Positions 15,273-24,015 of a stretch of 24,339 bases of DNA are shown here, piece after piece. The position numbers and the translations under genes are program-made. The notes under the pieces were generated by a model. The model worked only from the letters and a program-made list of their open reading frames with translations. It was not told where the DNA came from and did not search any database. Origin of the DNA: Gammaproteobacteria bacterium UBA3498 (GTDB lineage: Bacteria > Pseudomonadota > Gammaproteobacteria > Pseudomonadales > Pseudohongiellaceae); assembly GCA_002377605.1 (NCBI GenBank), contig DFQD01000047.1, positions 41,669-66,007 of the forward strand, read 5' to 3'. Position 1 is the stretch's first letter. Each line of letters starts with the position of its first letter.

Positions 15273-16595
15273 TTAAGTTGATGCTTTAGAGTCGATTTCG
15301 TGTTTGATCTTGTTCATACCTGACCAGAGTAAAAGTCCACCCATAGGGCAAAGTACAGCCGCACAGAGTGCAATGGATTTGCCAATAGCGGCATCGTAGC
15401 CAAATACGAAATCAGTGGTGGCTGCCACTACTGTTGGCCCTAGCCCTAGCCCAATAAGATTAGCAGCAAGCAAATACACCGCCATTACCTGAGCACGCAT
15501 GCGATTTGGTGTCATGAGTTGTAAGGTGCCTCCAGCAATTCCTCCTTGGAAAGCGGAAAAGAATACAGCTAGGGACATCGCAATGATTCCAGTTAGCGGC
15601 GTGTTTACAAAACCCAGAGCAATAGCGCAGGGCGTGATGCCGACAATACTGATTAATATGACCCTTACATAAGCGTCACTTGTCCCTTTTTGAGTCCACG
15701 CATCAGCAATAAATCCAGCAAGCAATAAACCAGTACTTCCTGCTAATAACATGATAATGCCGAAGGTAAATCCTGCTTCTGCAGTACTGTATCCAAAGGT
15801 GCGAATAAAATAAGTTGGCCCCCATAGATTTAGTGCATATACCACCATTACGAAAATGGAAATTCCAAGTATGTGACTTAGATATGCGCCGCGCCTTTGC
15901 CAGACATATTCGATCACAATTGAAATGGGAGGTATGGCGGAATGGGACTCGATGTTTTTTCGCGCAGGCTCCCGCACCGTGAAATACATCAGTGCAGCTA
16001 CTAGTACCCCAGGCAAACCAACAATAAAGAAAGTGAGTTGCCAACCTTCGGTAGTCCCAATAATAGGCAGGGATAAAGTTTCTAGGGTTTGCGCATAGCC
16101 AACTACGGCGCCCCCAAGTATGTACGCAAGTCCAGAGCCGAAAGTCACACCAAGTGTATAAATCGATAAAGCCCGGGCAAGGGATGAGCGGGGAAAGTAG
16201 TCCGTAATCATGGAATAACCAGCGGGACCAAGAGTAGCTTCTCCGATTCCAACTCCTATTCGGGCAAAGAACAGTGAGACAAATCCTTTGGCTAATCCGC
16301 AGACCGCGGTCATTACGCTCCAAACTGCAATGCCAATACTGATTAAGTTGCGCCGATTCCTGCTGTCGGCGATTCGGGCGAGAGGCAGTCCCATAATGGC
16401 GTAGAAGAGTGAGAAGGCTAATCCTGCCAGCAGGCTATATTGAGTATCAGAGATTGCAAACGATTCTCTGATCGGGCCCACCAATAAACCCATTATCATG
16501 CGATCGAGAAATGAAAACATCTGCGCCAGCAGTAATACAAAAATGACATACCACTGATAAGCAGTACTGGGACTATTTAAATTAGCAGGTGTCAC
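15273..16595 (-). CDS. MFS transporter
   Basis: The 440-residue protein has twelve predicted membrane helices and major-facilitator motifs. QMFSFLDRMIMGLLVGPI near residues 20-40 resembles TM1 of the spinster/hexuronate-type MFS branch. The loop 2-3 signature PLARIADSRNRRNLISIG (about 70-87) is a variant of GxxxDRxGRR. IGVGIGEATLGPAGYSMI lies in TM4-5. The substrate is probably an organic anion. The start is GTG at 16595 with GGAGTGA about five bases upstream. It sits 16 bp after the alpha/beta hydrolase gene. Together with the NSS transporter this gives the operon two different uptake or export systems. Confidence 0.9.
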   Translation of the reverse strand: MTPANLNSPSTAYQWYVIFVLLLAQMFSFLDRMIMGLLVGPIRESFAISDTQYSLLAGLAFSLFYAIMGLPLARIADSRNRRNLISIGIAVWSVMTAVCGLAKGFVSLFFARIGVGIGEATLGPAGYSMITDYFPRSSLARALSIYTLGVTFGSGLAYILGGAVVGYAQTLETLSLPIIGTTEGWQLTFFIVGLPGVLVAALMYFTVREPARKNIESHSAIPPISIVIEYVWQRRGAYLSHILGISIFVMVVYALNLWGPTYFIRTFGYSTAEAGFTFGIIMLLAGSTGLLLAGFIADAWTQKGTSDAYVRVILISIVGITPCAIALGFVNTPLTGIIAMSLAVFFSAFQGGIAGGTLQLMTPNRMRAQVMAVYLLAANLIGLGLGPTVVAATTDFVFGYDAAIGKSIALCAAVLCPMGGLLLWSGMNKIKHEIDSKAST

Positions 16596-16611
16596 AAATC
16601 ACTCCTTTTAT

Positions 16612-17733
16612 TTATTCGGCTCCGTGATCCTTTAGCCACGCAGCTATTAAATCAGCAACTTTGTTTCTCGCACAATCTGGCTCCATGAGGTAATGATCGC
16701 CATCGATCATTTCTAATGATTTATCTTCTGATCCTAACGCAGAATGGATTGCTTCGGCATCACTGGGGAAAACTCCGGTATCTGAAGTACTCTGAATAAC
16801 CAGCGCTGGCAGTTCAATTCGATTTAGATGCGGTGCGCCGCGGCAATGGGAATCCTTTAAACTCCACATAGATAACCAGGTGCGAAGGGTGTTAGTCAGA
16901 CCGATTCCACGTGGTCCGAAATTTGCCAGTTTAGGGTCACCTGCATAACAGCGTCCTACTTCTCGCTGAGACGGATCAATAGAGCCATCCATTAAACGTA
17001 AATCTGCCCAGGTGCGAAAAAGATTGAAGGCGCGATCAGTCATTCCGTAGGATTTGAGCCGTTGTAATTCACTATGGCACCATTCTGTTATGCGATGATT
17101 TCTCATTTTCTGCGCAGTGCGATAAGTTTTCACAAACTCAGCAGAATAGGGCGGGCCGTTTTTTTTATCGTACATATTTAAGCGAGGCTCGATACTGGTG
17201 GGATCGGTCTCGTCGGTTATCGAAGGATCGAGCCAGGAAGTTAAGACCTCTGGCCGCCCGGAATGTGCGCAGAGCGAAACATAAAGATCGGCAGGGGTTA
17301 AGTCATACAATGCTTCTGGTAATTCGAGGCCCGGAGTAGGCGTCATTGTTACTCCTTTTGCCTGGGATTGATAAGCACCCATGAGAGAGCCGCCGCCGGA
17401 GTTACCCAAAATAACTATCTTTTCGATGCCCGCATTTTCTTTTAAGAAGCCAACACCGGCACCGATATCGATCAGTGCGTGTTCCAAAAGAAAGAATGCT
17501 TCGTTACCGCGGAATCGAGTGTTCCAGCCTAAAAATCCGTAACCACGAGCGGCCATAAATTCGGCGAGATAATGTTCACTAAAATCCACATTGTAGTGAG
17601 TAGCTATAAGCGCGGTTTTTACTGGCTTGTTTTTTGGAGAGTAGTACAGGCCCTGGCAGGGCATAAAGCCAGCGCCGTTCCGGGCACCAGTGGCAGAAGC
17701 CACGGAAACGAATTCTCTTTGCCAGGTTTCCAT
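16612..17733 (-). CDS. Alpha/beta hydrolase
   Basis: The 373-residue cytosolic enzyme has the alpha/beta hydrolase fold. The nucleophile elbow is GNSGGG with Ser112. The probable acid is Asp318 (QSTSDTGVFP) and the catalytic histidine is His347 (DGDHYLMEP). There is no signal peptide. A lid insertion of about 130 residues (roughly 130-290), rich in charged and aromatic residues, separates the nucleophile from the acid. Such proteins hydrolyse esters, amides or C-C bonds of small molecules. ATG at 17733 has AGGAG about nine bases upstream. It is 27 bp after the DUF3604 gene and 16 bp before the MFS gene, so it is co-transcribed. It could release the product taken up or handled by the neighbouring amidohydrolase. 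Fold firm, substrate unknown. Confidence 0.87.
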   Translation of the reverse strand: METWQREFVSVASATGARNGAGFMPCQGLYYSPKNKPVKTALIATHYNVDFSEHYLAEFMAARGYGFLGWNTRFRGNEAFFLLEHALIDIGAGVGFLKENAGIEKIVILGNSGGGSLMGAYQSQAKGVTMTPTPGLELPEALYDLTPADLYVSLCAHSGRPEVLTSWLDPSITDETDPTSIEPRLNMYDKKNGPPYSAEFVKTYRTAQKMRNHRITEWCHSELQRLKSYGMTDRAFNLFRTWADLRLMDGSIDPSQREVGRCYAGDPKLANFGPRGIGLTNTLRTWLSMWSLKDSHCRGAPHLNRIELPALVIQSTSDTGVFPSDAEAIHSALGSEDKSLEMIDGDHYLMEPDCARNKVADLIAAWLKDHGAE

Positions 17734-17760
17734 GCTACCTGCTCCTTATTGAAGTTCCAC

Positions 17761-19638
17761 TTAGTTACTTTGCGGAATGATCCAGATTGGCGATGACCAG
17801 AGTCTCTCTTGAATAGTTGACGGGACATCCGGGCGGGGATCAACGCCAGCGCGTATTGCATCCCAGGTAGACCATCGGCAACTGGGATTTTCAAGCGCTC
17901 TGACATAATAGAAGGCATTGTGAGTTGGGTCGTAATTTGGATCGGTCCATTTAACTCTTAGTTCAGAAGCTCCTAAATTAGAGCTGATACTGCAGTCTTC
18001 AAGATTCACAGTGGCACCATTATTGCCACAGCGATTTGTTGTTGGATCGACCGCAATTCCATCTGAGCAGGCGATGTCGTAAAGCTGTTCTTGCATCTCA
18101 CCCCCTTCAACCCATCCCTTTATAATTTGCAGTCTTTGCAATGGCGCACTGTTGGGATCCTTTGCAGCCCAAGCAATAAAAGAAGGAACACTATCGCTTT
18201 CAGCCATTAAATCGCCGCCCATAGTGACGCCAGTCTCGTAAGCTTTCGCAACAAGTTCACTTTCATCAATCTCAGGAAGGTCGTGACCGGCAAAAAAACG
18301 TACTTTTAAGCGAGGACCTGAAGTGCCGAAGGTTTCCTTACGGCGAAAGGCATCGTAAATGGCTTCCCGTGTATTTTCTTCAGCCCATACACCGGTCATG
18401 CCAGACGCCCCAAATCTTGCATAGCGATCGAAGTAGAGACTACCGTCAGGATTCGGTGTATCTAGTGGTACTGATCCGCGTCGCTGTCCGTTGCTATCTA
18501 GTAAACCGGACACACCGTAAAAGTCATCTTCGTTCCCTACAGCCGTGCCATTATGGGTATCGGATGAACCGCTGATACCGTATTTGAATGGATTAAAGCC
18601 TTGTTCTTCCTGTAGCCGGATACCATTTAGTAAGGCATCTCTCACATAGGCACCTTCAGGCTGGATTAATACGTCTGTTCCGATACGGGTATATAACACG
18701 CCGAAATTCGCCCACTCATCATTGGGGGATAGGGCGGGGTGAGTTTCAGAGGTACCCTTTACTTGCGTAATTTCAACCAGAGGTTCATTGCGCATGCGCT
18801 GGTCAGCGTACGCTGAATCCAGAGGATTACCGTTGTAATCAACCAGATCAAACATTAGCCCCTCGGAATAATTAGAATTATGCGGGATAGCTAGGCTTTC
18901 GATTCCCATAGATCGATTGTTATCCATCCAATTCCAAAGGTCAGCAGGGTCATCAGAATCTAATCGAGAAAATGGTAAGTCTGGCGCATTGCTATCGCGA
19001 AAGATTACATTTCGATGCAGCATCTCTCGGTTCGGTCCAGTGCCGGTGTATTCGTAAGCGACAAAGGTAGTGAAATTGCCAGGATCATTGTGGCGATTGG
19101 CACTTTCTACTATGTCATTCCACGCATTAGTTACTACTTCTTCGTCCATTATTTCACTGCCGTTCCCGGAATTAGCAAAATCAGTGAAATTGAAAAATAT
19201 TTGGCGACGTGGCCCAGGGTCGTCGCCGATCTGGTCAATACCTTCTGCGACCGGATGCTGTGAAAGTGCAGAATCTCCCAAGGCCATCTCGCGCATCACT
19301 CCTAGAAAATAAGCGTGATCGGTAACAGCGTAAAAATCAAATGACTGATCCAGCTGCATTTCAAAACCGGCAGCATGGGTAATCGCATTCCCCTTGGCAA
19401 ATTGATAAGCCTCATCCGGCGATGCGATGCCACCGAGTATGAAAGCATCATAGGAGTACATCGAATGTACATGTAGTTCGCCAAAGTAAGCATTTCTGTT
19501 CACATTAAAGTCACTTTCAATAGGCTCAGTCATAACGACTGGATCTGTGCTTATTGGATTATCGCTGGTTTGGTTTGAGGAATCGGAGCAGGCCTGCAAT
19601 AGAAAAGGCAGTAGGAACAAAAATTTAGGAGTGCGCAT
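17761..19638 (-). CDS. DUF3604 family lipoprotein
   Basis: The 625-residue protein has a lipobox LLQAC (Cys17) behind a basic, hydrophobic leader, so it should be membrane-anchored and periplasmic. A PHP-like metal-binding pattern follows: ELHVHSMYSYD (His56 and His58) and VTDHAYFLG (Asp107 and His108). NSNYSEG and GISGSSDTHNG further on match the conserved core of DUF3604, a family whose function is poorly defined. The metal-binding histidines suggest phosphoesterase-like or other hydrolase chemistry. It is the first gene of the seven-gene operon. The promoter and dyad operator candidates lie within 65 bp upstream. ATG at 19638 has only a weak purine-rich stretch before it. A shorter start is unlikely because the lipoprotein leader would be lost. 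Confidence 0.9.
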   Translation of the reverse strand: MRTPKFLFLLPFLLQACSDSSNQTSDNPISTDPVVMTEPIESDFNVNRNAYFGELHVHSMYSYDAFILGGIASPDEAYQFAKGNAITHAAGFEMQLDQSFDFYAVTDHAYFLGVMREMALGDSALSQHPVAEGIDQIGDDPGPRRQIFFNFTDFANSGNGSEIMDEEVVTNAWNDIVESANRHNDPGNFTTFVAYEYTGTGPNREMLHRNVIFRDSNAPDLPFSRLDSDDPADLWNWMDNNRSMGIESLAIPHNSNYSEGLMFDLVDYNGNPLDSAYADQRMRNEPLVEITQVKGTSETHPALSPNDEWANFGVLYTRIGTDVLIQPEGAYVRDALLNGIRLQEEQGFNPFKYGISGSSDTHNGTAVGNEDDFYGVSGLLDSNGQRRGSVPLDTPNPDGSLYFDRYARFGASGMTGVWAEENTREAIYDAFRRKETFGTSGPRLKVRFFAGHDLPEIDESELVAKAYETGVTMGGDLMAESDSVPSFIAWAAKDPNSAPLQRLQIIKGWVEGGEMQEQLYDIACSDGIAVDPTTNRCGNNGATVNLEDCSISSNLGASELRVKWTDPNYDPTHNAFYYVRALENPSCRWSTWDAIRAGVDPRPDVPSTIQERLWSSPIWIIPQSN

Positions 19639-19658
19639 GGTGTTTTTTTACTTCTTTG

Positions 19659-19673
19659 AGCTAATTCTTAGCT
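19659..19673. promoter_or_regulatory. Perfect dyad operator over the operon start site
   Basis: AGCTAA (19659-19664) and TTAGCT (19668-19673) are perfect inverted repeats around a 3-base centre. The dyad sits directly downstream of the -10 hexamer, over the expected transcription start, 21-35 bp before the DUF3604 ATG. That is a classic repressor position. Confidence 0.5.
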
Positions 19674-19674
19674 A

Positions 19675-19703
19675 AAGATAATCAGAGTTGGGTGCCATGT
19701 CTA
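19675..19703 (-). promoter_or_regulatory. Sigma70-type promoter of the seven-gene operon
   Basis: On the minus strand TAGACA (19703-19698, five of six consensus bases) and TATCTT (19680-19675, four of six) are separated by exactly 17 bp. The start site would fall about 30-35 bases before the ATG at 19638, on a perfect dyad. Confidence 0.55.
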
Positions 19704-19771
19704 TGTGAAATCTTGAATAGAGTACGAGAGGGCGTTTTTCTGTGATCTTATCCAATTTTGTACGGGATGGT

Positions 19772-19783
19772 AAACGATCGTTT
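19772..19783. promoter_or_regulatory. 12-bp palindrome, TetR-operator-like
   Basis: AAACGATCGTTT is a perfect 12-bp palindrome. It lies in the 189-bp gap between the cyclodeaminase stop and the DUF3604 operon, about 135-145 bp upstream of the latter's ATG. The centre AACGATCGTT resembles half-sites of some TetR-family operators. No regulator gene lies in this window. Confidence 0.35.
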
Positions 19784-19827
19784 TTTTAAACGAGGCGCCA
19801 AATCGAGCACTGATTTTTCGATTCTGA

Positions 19828-20811
19828 TCAAAAGCCCTCAATAAACTTTCCCGCATTTGTACCATTTGCTTTAGCTAAGACATAATCTGCTGCATACAAA
19901 TCCTGAGTAAAGATGCCGTGTGATTTGTAAAGGGTTATTTGCTCGTAGCTTTCTCTCCCAGTTAAGTCTTTGGTGAGTAACTTTCCAATCTCTCCTTTGA
20001 TATCGCCCTCGGAAATCACTCCTTCTTCCACTGGAATCATAATATCGCCTCCTTCTTTTAGAGTGGATTCCATAGAATCGACATAGATTGCCGAATTGGC
20101 CACAAGGTTGGAGTCAGCTTCGCGAGTACTAAGCGAATGTGCACCAACCAGATTAATATGCGCACCAGGTTTAACCCAGCGTCCTTTTAAGATTGGTTCC
20201 TTCGATGCGGTGACAGTGCAAACAACATCACATTGTGCTGCTTCACTTGGGTCGCATGTGGCAACGACTTCGCAATTAATTAACTCTTGGTGCTCCTTTG
20301 CAAACGCTTCCGTCTTTTCTGCATTACGTCCCCAAACAATAACTTTCTCGATAGGCCGAATAGCTTTTATTGCTTCGATATGAGAGACAGCCTGCACACC
20401 GTTACCAAAAATCCCACAGGTTTTGGCATCCTCTCTGGAGAGTATTTGAGTTGCTAAACCTGAAGCCGCAGCAGTTCGAATCGCAGTTATTTGGGCTGCT
20501 TCTAAGATTGCCACTGGCGTTCCAGTTTCGACATCAAACATAACAACCATGCCTTGAATGGCCGGTAATCCTTTTGTGGGATTGGCTGAATGTAGACTAA
20601 GCAGTTTAATTCCGTAGTGTTTAAGCTCATTACTGGCACCAGGCATCTGCGCAAGAAAACCAGTTTTGTTTAGAATTGTCGTGACGGAGCGCACTGGTAA
20701 GTCAATATTGCCGGAAGAGGAGGCGATCATGGCAGAGCGCATCAAGCTGATGCACTTACTCATAGGTAAGAGTTCACGGATCGCTATAGAATCTATTACT
20801 CGAAGGGGCAT
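19828..20811 (-). CDS. Ornithine cyclodeaminase / mu-crystallin family enzyme
   Basis: The 327-residue cytosolic protein matches the OCD/mu-crystallin family. The N-terminal part carries LPVRSV (38-43), YGIKLLSLH (66-74) with the substrate-contacting Lys69, and ITAIRTAAASGLAT (108-121) with Arg112. The Rossmann NAD(P) site is GIFGNGVQAVSH (133-144), where most members have GAGxQ. The family includes ornithine cyclodeaminase, alanine dehydrogenase, ketimine reductase and opine-type enzymes, and sequence alone does not separate them. The gene is 189 bp upstream of the DUF3604 operon and 141 bp downstream of the serine hydrolase gene, probably with its own promoter. ATG at 20811 gives the expected N-terminus; its ribosome site is weak. 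Family confident, reaction open. Confidence 0.9.
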   Translation of the reverse strand: MPLRVIDSIAIRELLPMSKCISLMRSAMIASSSGNIDLPVRSVTTILNKTGFLAQMPGASNELKHYGIKLLSLHSANPTKGLPAIQGMVVMFDVETGTPVAILEAAQITAIRTAAASGLATQILSREDAKTCGIFGNGVQAVSHIEAIKAIRPIEKVIVWGRNAEKTEAFAKEHQELINCEVVATCDPSEAAQCDVVCTVTASKEPILKGRWVKPGAHINLVGAHSLSTREADSNLVANSAIYVDSMESTLKEGGDIMIPVEEGVISEGDIKGEIGKLLTKDLTGRESYEQITLYKSHGIFTQDLYAADYVLAKANGTNAGKFIEGF

Positions 20812-20834
20812 TTACAACTCGGAGTACTAATCCT

Positions 20835-20869
20835 GCTAAGAATATTTCTAAGACCAGCTGAGAATATTT
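20835..20869. repeat. Tandem 13-bp direct repeats upstream of the cyclodeaminase
   Basis: GCTAAGAATATTT (20835-20847) and GCTGAGAATATTT (20857-20869) match at 12 of 13 bases with starts 22 bp apart, about two helical turns. They lie 24-58 bp before the ATG at 20811, where an activator or repressor dimer would bind. Confidence 0.45.
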
Positions 20870-20952
20870 TCCACTTTGCCAGTTAATCGCGAAAGTCTAC
20901 CGGCAATTCCATGAGAAGTGCTAGGCGCGCGAACAATTATTACTTCCACAAC

Positions 20953-22464
20953 TTACCGTGTTTCTGGCACTGCATCTAATAACATTGGCATCATTTCTTG
21001 CAATGCTGCACCACCCGCTCGAGCGCCTGTATATTTTCCAATGCGCACGACTACTAGGTCATGGCTGGGAATAATCGTTGTGGATTGTCCCCCAGCGCCG
21101 CTCATTCTAAAAGAAGGAGGCAAGCCATCGTCGCCCACTTCATTATCAACCCAGAAAAAAGCACCGCCATAATCCGGTCGACCATCGGCTATCCATGCTG
21201 GAGCTGTAGTGCTGGCATACTCCACATAGCCTTCTGGTAATAGCCTTTCACCATTCCAAACACCATCTTGCAAATACAAGTTACCCAGCTTGGCCCAAGC
21301 CCTTGCAGACATGAATGCAAGACCCTGTCCGAGAAAATTACCATAGGTATCGGTTTCAATTAATGCCGTGCGAATACCCAGCTTGTCAAACAGGTTGCGT
21401 TGCGGAAAACTGTGGTAATCCTCACCGCGACCTTCTACTGCAAGGCGAATCAAGTAACTGGTTAAGACTGGATCAGTATTACGATAGCGGCCAACAGTAT
21501 TGGGCGGGTATTCTTGAGGGCGAGTAGCCGCGTAGTGATATTGGTTAACGCCACCGGTGTAGAGATAAACGTGATCAGGGTAGGTGTTGGTATCGAAGTC
21601 TGGATCGGAAGGGGCATTAATCATAATGCCACTAGACATGCGCATGATGTCGCCGATACGAATCTCCTGACGAGGATCATTCGGGTCTTCCTGCCATTCT
21701 GGCACCGGTGCTTTCTGCCAGAGCTCGTATTCACCTTGTTGAATCAAAACACCCATTAATGTTCCAGTCAGACTTTTTGTCATGGACCAGCTTTCTAATG
21801 GTGTGTGTATGTCGACTTCATCGCTATAACGCTCGCCTAGAACCTTGCCTTGATAAGTAACTACCAATCCTAATGTGCGCGCTTCTTCAGGTCCGAATCC
21901 TGTGTTCAAGGCCCGCTGAATCAGTTCAACATCTAAACCAGCTGGAAAGCTGTCTTCATCGACAATATCACCCATTGGCCAAGGTGTGGAATGAGCCGGA
22001 GGAAGATTGGCTTCAACAATAGAAGGATTGAAGTCGATGTTATTTTCCCCAAGCGAATGTGCAACACAGCCTTGATTGTCATAACGTCTTGCAGTTCGTA
22101 CGACACCATCTGGTAACACTAGACTTACTTCCTCGCGCACGCGATCGACACGAGTATTTACCACATGATGGCGCTGATTGAATGGTGAAATAAATCCGCC
22201 CATATTCACCGCCGCATCAGCTGGATCGAGGCCAGTTACGAACACAGCTGAACACAGAATCTTGGCAAAGCCGGCTGTGTAGTGATGAAGCGCCTCGCCG
22301 GGCGGAGGTATGTAAGCATTATCCAAACGGAAATAGTCAGCCCGCTCATTAATGCTTGCGGGTGAACCATCGCTCGTAGGCGATTGAGCATTACTTAGCG
22401 CACTGATAACAAGTGATAGCCAAGCAATAAGAGCAGAATTAAGAAGTGAGTTCTTTCTAGTCAT
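20953..22464 (-). CDS. Secreted serine hydrolase, beta-lactamase (class C-like) family
   Basis: With ATG at 22464 the protein has 503 residues. It begins with a clean signal peptide (TRKNSLLNSALIAWLSLVIS, cleavage near NAQ28). The catalytic domain has the SxxK motif SMTK (Ser227, Lys230) and a YxN-type motif YRN (327-329). A glycine-rich MSGAGGQS stands near the C-terminus where the third motif (KTG-like) is expected. The approximately 150-residue region between the leader and the catalytic domain is extra. The family includes esterases, D-aminopeptidases and class C beta-lactamases. AGGAA lies seven to nine bases before the ATG. A longer frame from 22518 adds 18 residues that spoil the leader and has no ribosome site. 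Probably a periplasmic esterase or peptidase-like hydrolase. Confidence 0.88.
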   Translation of the reverse strand: MTRKNSLLNSALIAWLSLVISALSNAQSPTSDGSPASINERADYFRLDNAYIPPPGEALHHYTAGFAKILCSAVFVTGLDPADAAVNMGGFISPFNQRHHVVNTRVDRVREEVSLVLPDGVVRTARRYDNQGCVAHSLGENNIDFNPSIVEANLPPAHSTPWPMGDIVDEDSFPAGLDVELIQRALNTGFGPEEARTLGLVVTYQGKVLGERYSDEVDIHTPLESWSMTKSLTGTLMGVLIQQGEYELWQKAPVPEWQEDPNDPRQEIRIGDIMRMSSGIMINAPSDPDFDTNTYPDHVYLYTGGVNQYHYAATRPQEYPPNTVGRYRNTDPVLTSYLIRLAVEGRGEDYHSFPQRNLFDKLGIRTALIETDTYGNFLGQGLAFMSARAWAKLGNLYLQDGVWNGERLLPEGYVEYASTTAPAWIADGRPDYGGAFFWVDNEVGDDGLPPSFRMSGAGGQSTTIIPSHDLVVVRIGKYTGARAGGAALQEMMPMLLDAVPETR

Positions 22465-22571
22465 TATTATTTTCCTGCTTGATCTAGATGGGCATGCAAT
22501 TGCAGGGGCTTCCAGCAATATAAGGATTTAGAGAATAAAAGGAGCCAGCGGAAAAATACAGCCCTGTCTGC

Positions 22572-24002
22572 TTAATTTGTAGCAGAACCATCCAAGTTGA
22601 GTTCTCGCTTCCATAGCTTCTGGGTCATAATGCCAGTGGTATTCTCGATGACTTCCATGGCATCCAGGATAAGATCTTCCCGCCACTTTTGGCCAATTAG
22701 CTGTACACCCGATGGCATGTCTTCCACCAGATCAACCGGCACAAAACCAGCAGGCATACCGATGTAATTCACGCCGTAGCTATAAATAGAAGCACCAAAA
22801 ATATCTTTAACCCCTTCGAAGGTTTCATCATAGTTGTGACGATAACTTGGTCGCATCAGATAGGGGGTAAGCACTAATGGATATTCAGCGAGAAGAAGAT
22901 TCCATTCCCTTACCATACGCGTGCGCGCGGCAATGCCGAATAGATAGCCCTCTGCGTCAACCATCTCTTCAAGTTTATAGTAGTCGTTAAAAACCTGATT
23001 GATGATTTCGCTGCCGTGCTCAGCAAACACCGGCTCGAGTGTTTTCTTCATTTCGAAGTTAGTGATCTGAAGCCAGGCTTGCGCCGCTTCTATTATAGGC
23101 GGAGTTTCAATTTCTTTAACTTGGTATCCGGCAGATTCAAGAATCGATGCAGCTCTATCTAAGTTAGCGATGATGTCTTTATGAATAGGGTAGTTATGAG
23201 CATTCTTACAGAAACCAATTTTAGGTAAGTCGGTATTTTCAAAATTGAAAGGCATAGGCACATGCCATGGATCGCGAGGATCATGACTGACTAAAACTTC
23301 AGTGGAGAGTCTTACATCTTTTACTTCGCGACAAATCACTCCCTGTACGGACATTAATTGGGCCAACATACCCCGTTCGGATTTAGCAGAAGGAAGAAAA
23401 GCTGGTACACGACCAAGCCCTGGTTTCACAGTACTCAATCCACAAGCAGTGGCGGGGGAGCGCAGGGAACCAGCGATATCATTGCCATGATGTATGGCAC
23501 CGAAACCTGCGGCAGCGGCAGCGGCGGCTCCGCCGGATGATCCGCCCGGTGACATTTCTAAATTCCAGGGATTGCGTGTCAGGCCATAAAGTGGATTATC
23601 AGTAGTCAAACGCATAGACATTTCAGGTGTATTGGTGCGACCAATAATTATGGCGCCGGCATTTAAGAGATTTTGCACGACCGGGGAATTGTCTGGTGCG
23701 ATTACATCTCTGAAGACTCCCATGCCGTTGGTAGTTGGCCTGCCTGCAGTATCGACATTTACTTTGATGGTAACTGGAACCCCATGCAACAAACCCAATG
23801 ATTTATTATTTGCGACTGCGGCATCTGCTTTTTTAGCTGTCAGCAATGCTTGTTCGTTTAGTGGGTCAACAATGGCATTTAGTTCAGGGTTCTTTTGAGC
23901 AACGCGTTCTAGTACAGATTCAACAACTGATGTTGAAGAAAAATCGCCAATCCGAATTCCCGCTGCCTGGTCGACAGCGCTAAGTTGCCAGTGTGGTGTC
24001 AT
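22572..24002 (-). CDS. Amidase signature family enzyme
   Basis: With ATG at 24002 the protein has 476 residues and lacks a signal peptide. The amidase-signature triad is visible: Lys80 (VPVTIKVN), cis-Ser155 (SPGGSSGGAA) and nucleophile Ser179 (GNDIAGSLRSPA). HGVPVTIKVNVDTAG and GRTNTPEMSM also match the family. Spacing of the triad agrees with known amidases. It hydrolyses an amide of a small or aromatic substrate in the cytosol. A longer frame from 24062 adds 20 residues, but these overlap the next gene's C-terminus; the shorter start leaves a 13-bp gap and is preferred. AGGG lies 11 bases upstream. The enzyme is not a GatA subunit by context, since no gatB or gatC is adjacent. Confidence 0.9.
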   Translation of the reverse strand: MTPHWQLSAVDQAAGIRIGDFSSTSVVESVLERVAQKNPELNAIVDPLNEQALLTAKKADAAVANNKSLGLLHGVPVTIKVNVDTAGRPTTNGMGVFRDVIAPDNSPVVQNLLNAGAIIIGRTNTPEMSMRLTTDNPLYGLTRNPWNLEMSPGGSSGGAAAAAAAGFGAIHHGNDIAGSLRSPATACGLSTVKPGLGRVPAFLPSAKSERGMLAQLMSVQGVICREVKDVRLSTEVLVSHDPRDPWHVPMPFNFENTDLPKIGFCKNAHNYPIHKDIIANLDRAASILESAGYQVKEIETPPIIEAAQAWLQITNFEMKKTLEPVFAEHGSEIINQVFNDYYKLEEMVDAEGYLFGIAARTRMVREWNLLLAEYPLVLTPYLMRPSYRHNYDETFEGVKDIFGASIYSYGVNYIGMPAGFVPVDLVEDMPSGVQLIGQKWREDLILDAMEVIENTTGIMTQKLWKRELNLDGSATN

Positions 24003-24015
24003 GGATGTAGTTTCC

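Noticed and set aside
15703..16323. 206-codon minus-strand frame inside the MFS transporter gene
   Set aside because: It is a shadow of the MFS gene in another frame, rich in Trp, Cys and His, which is typical of a non-coding frame.
22495..22504. TGCAATTGCA palindrome between amidase and serine hydrolase genes
   Set aside because: Ten bases only, with no promoter placement or second copy; chance is likely.
20953..22518. Longer start (22518) for the serine hydrolase
   Set aside because: The added 18 residues precede a textbook signal peptide and have no ribosome site; ATG at 22464 has AGGAA at good distance.
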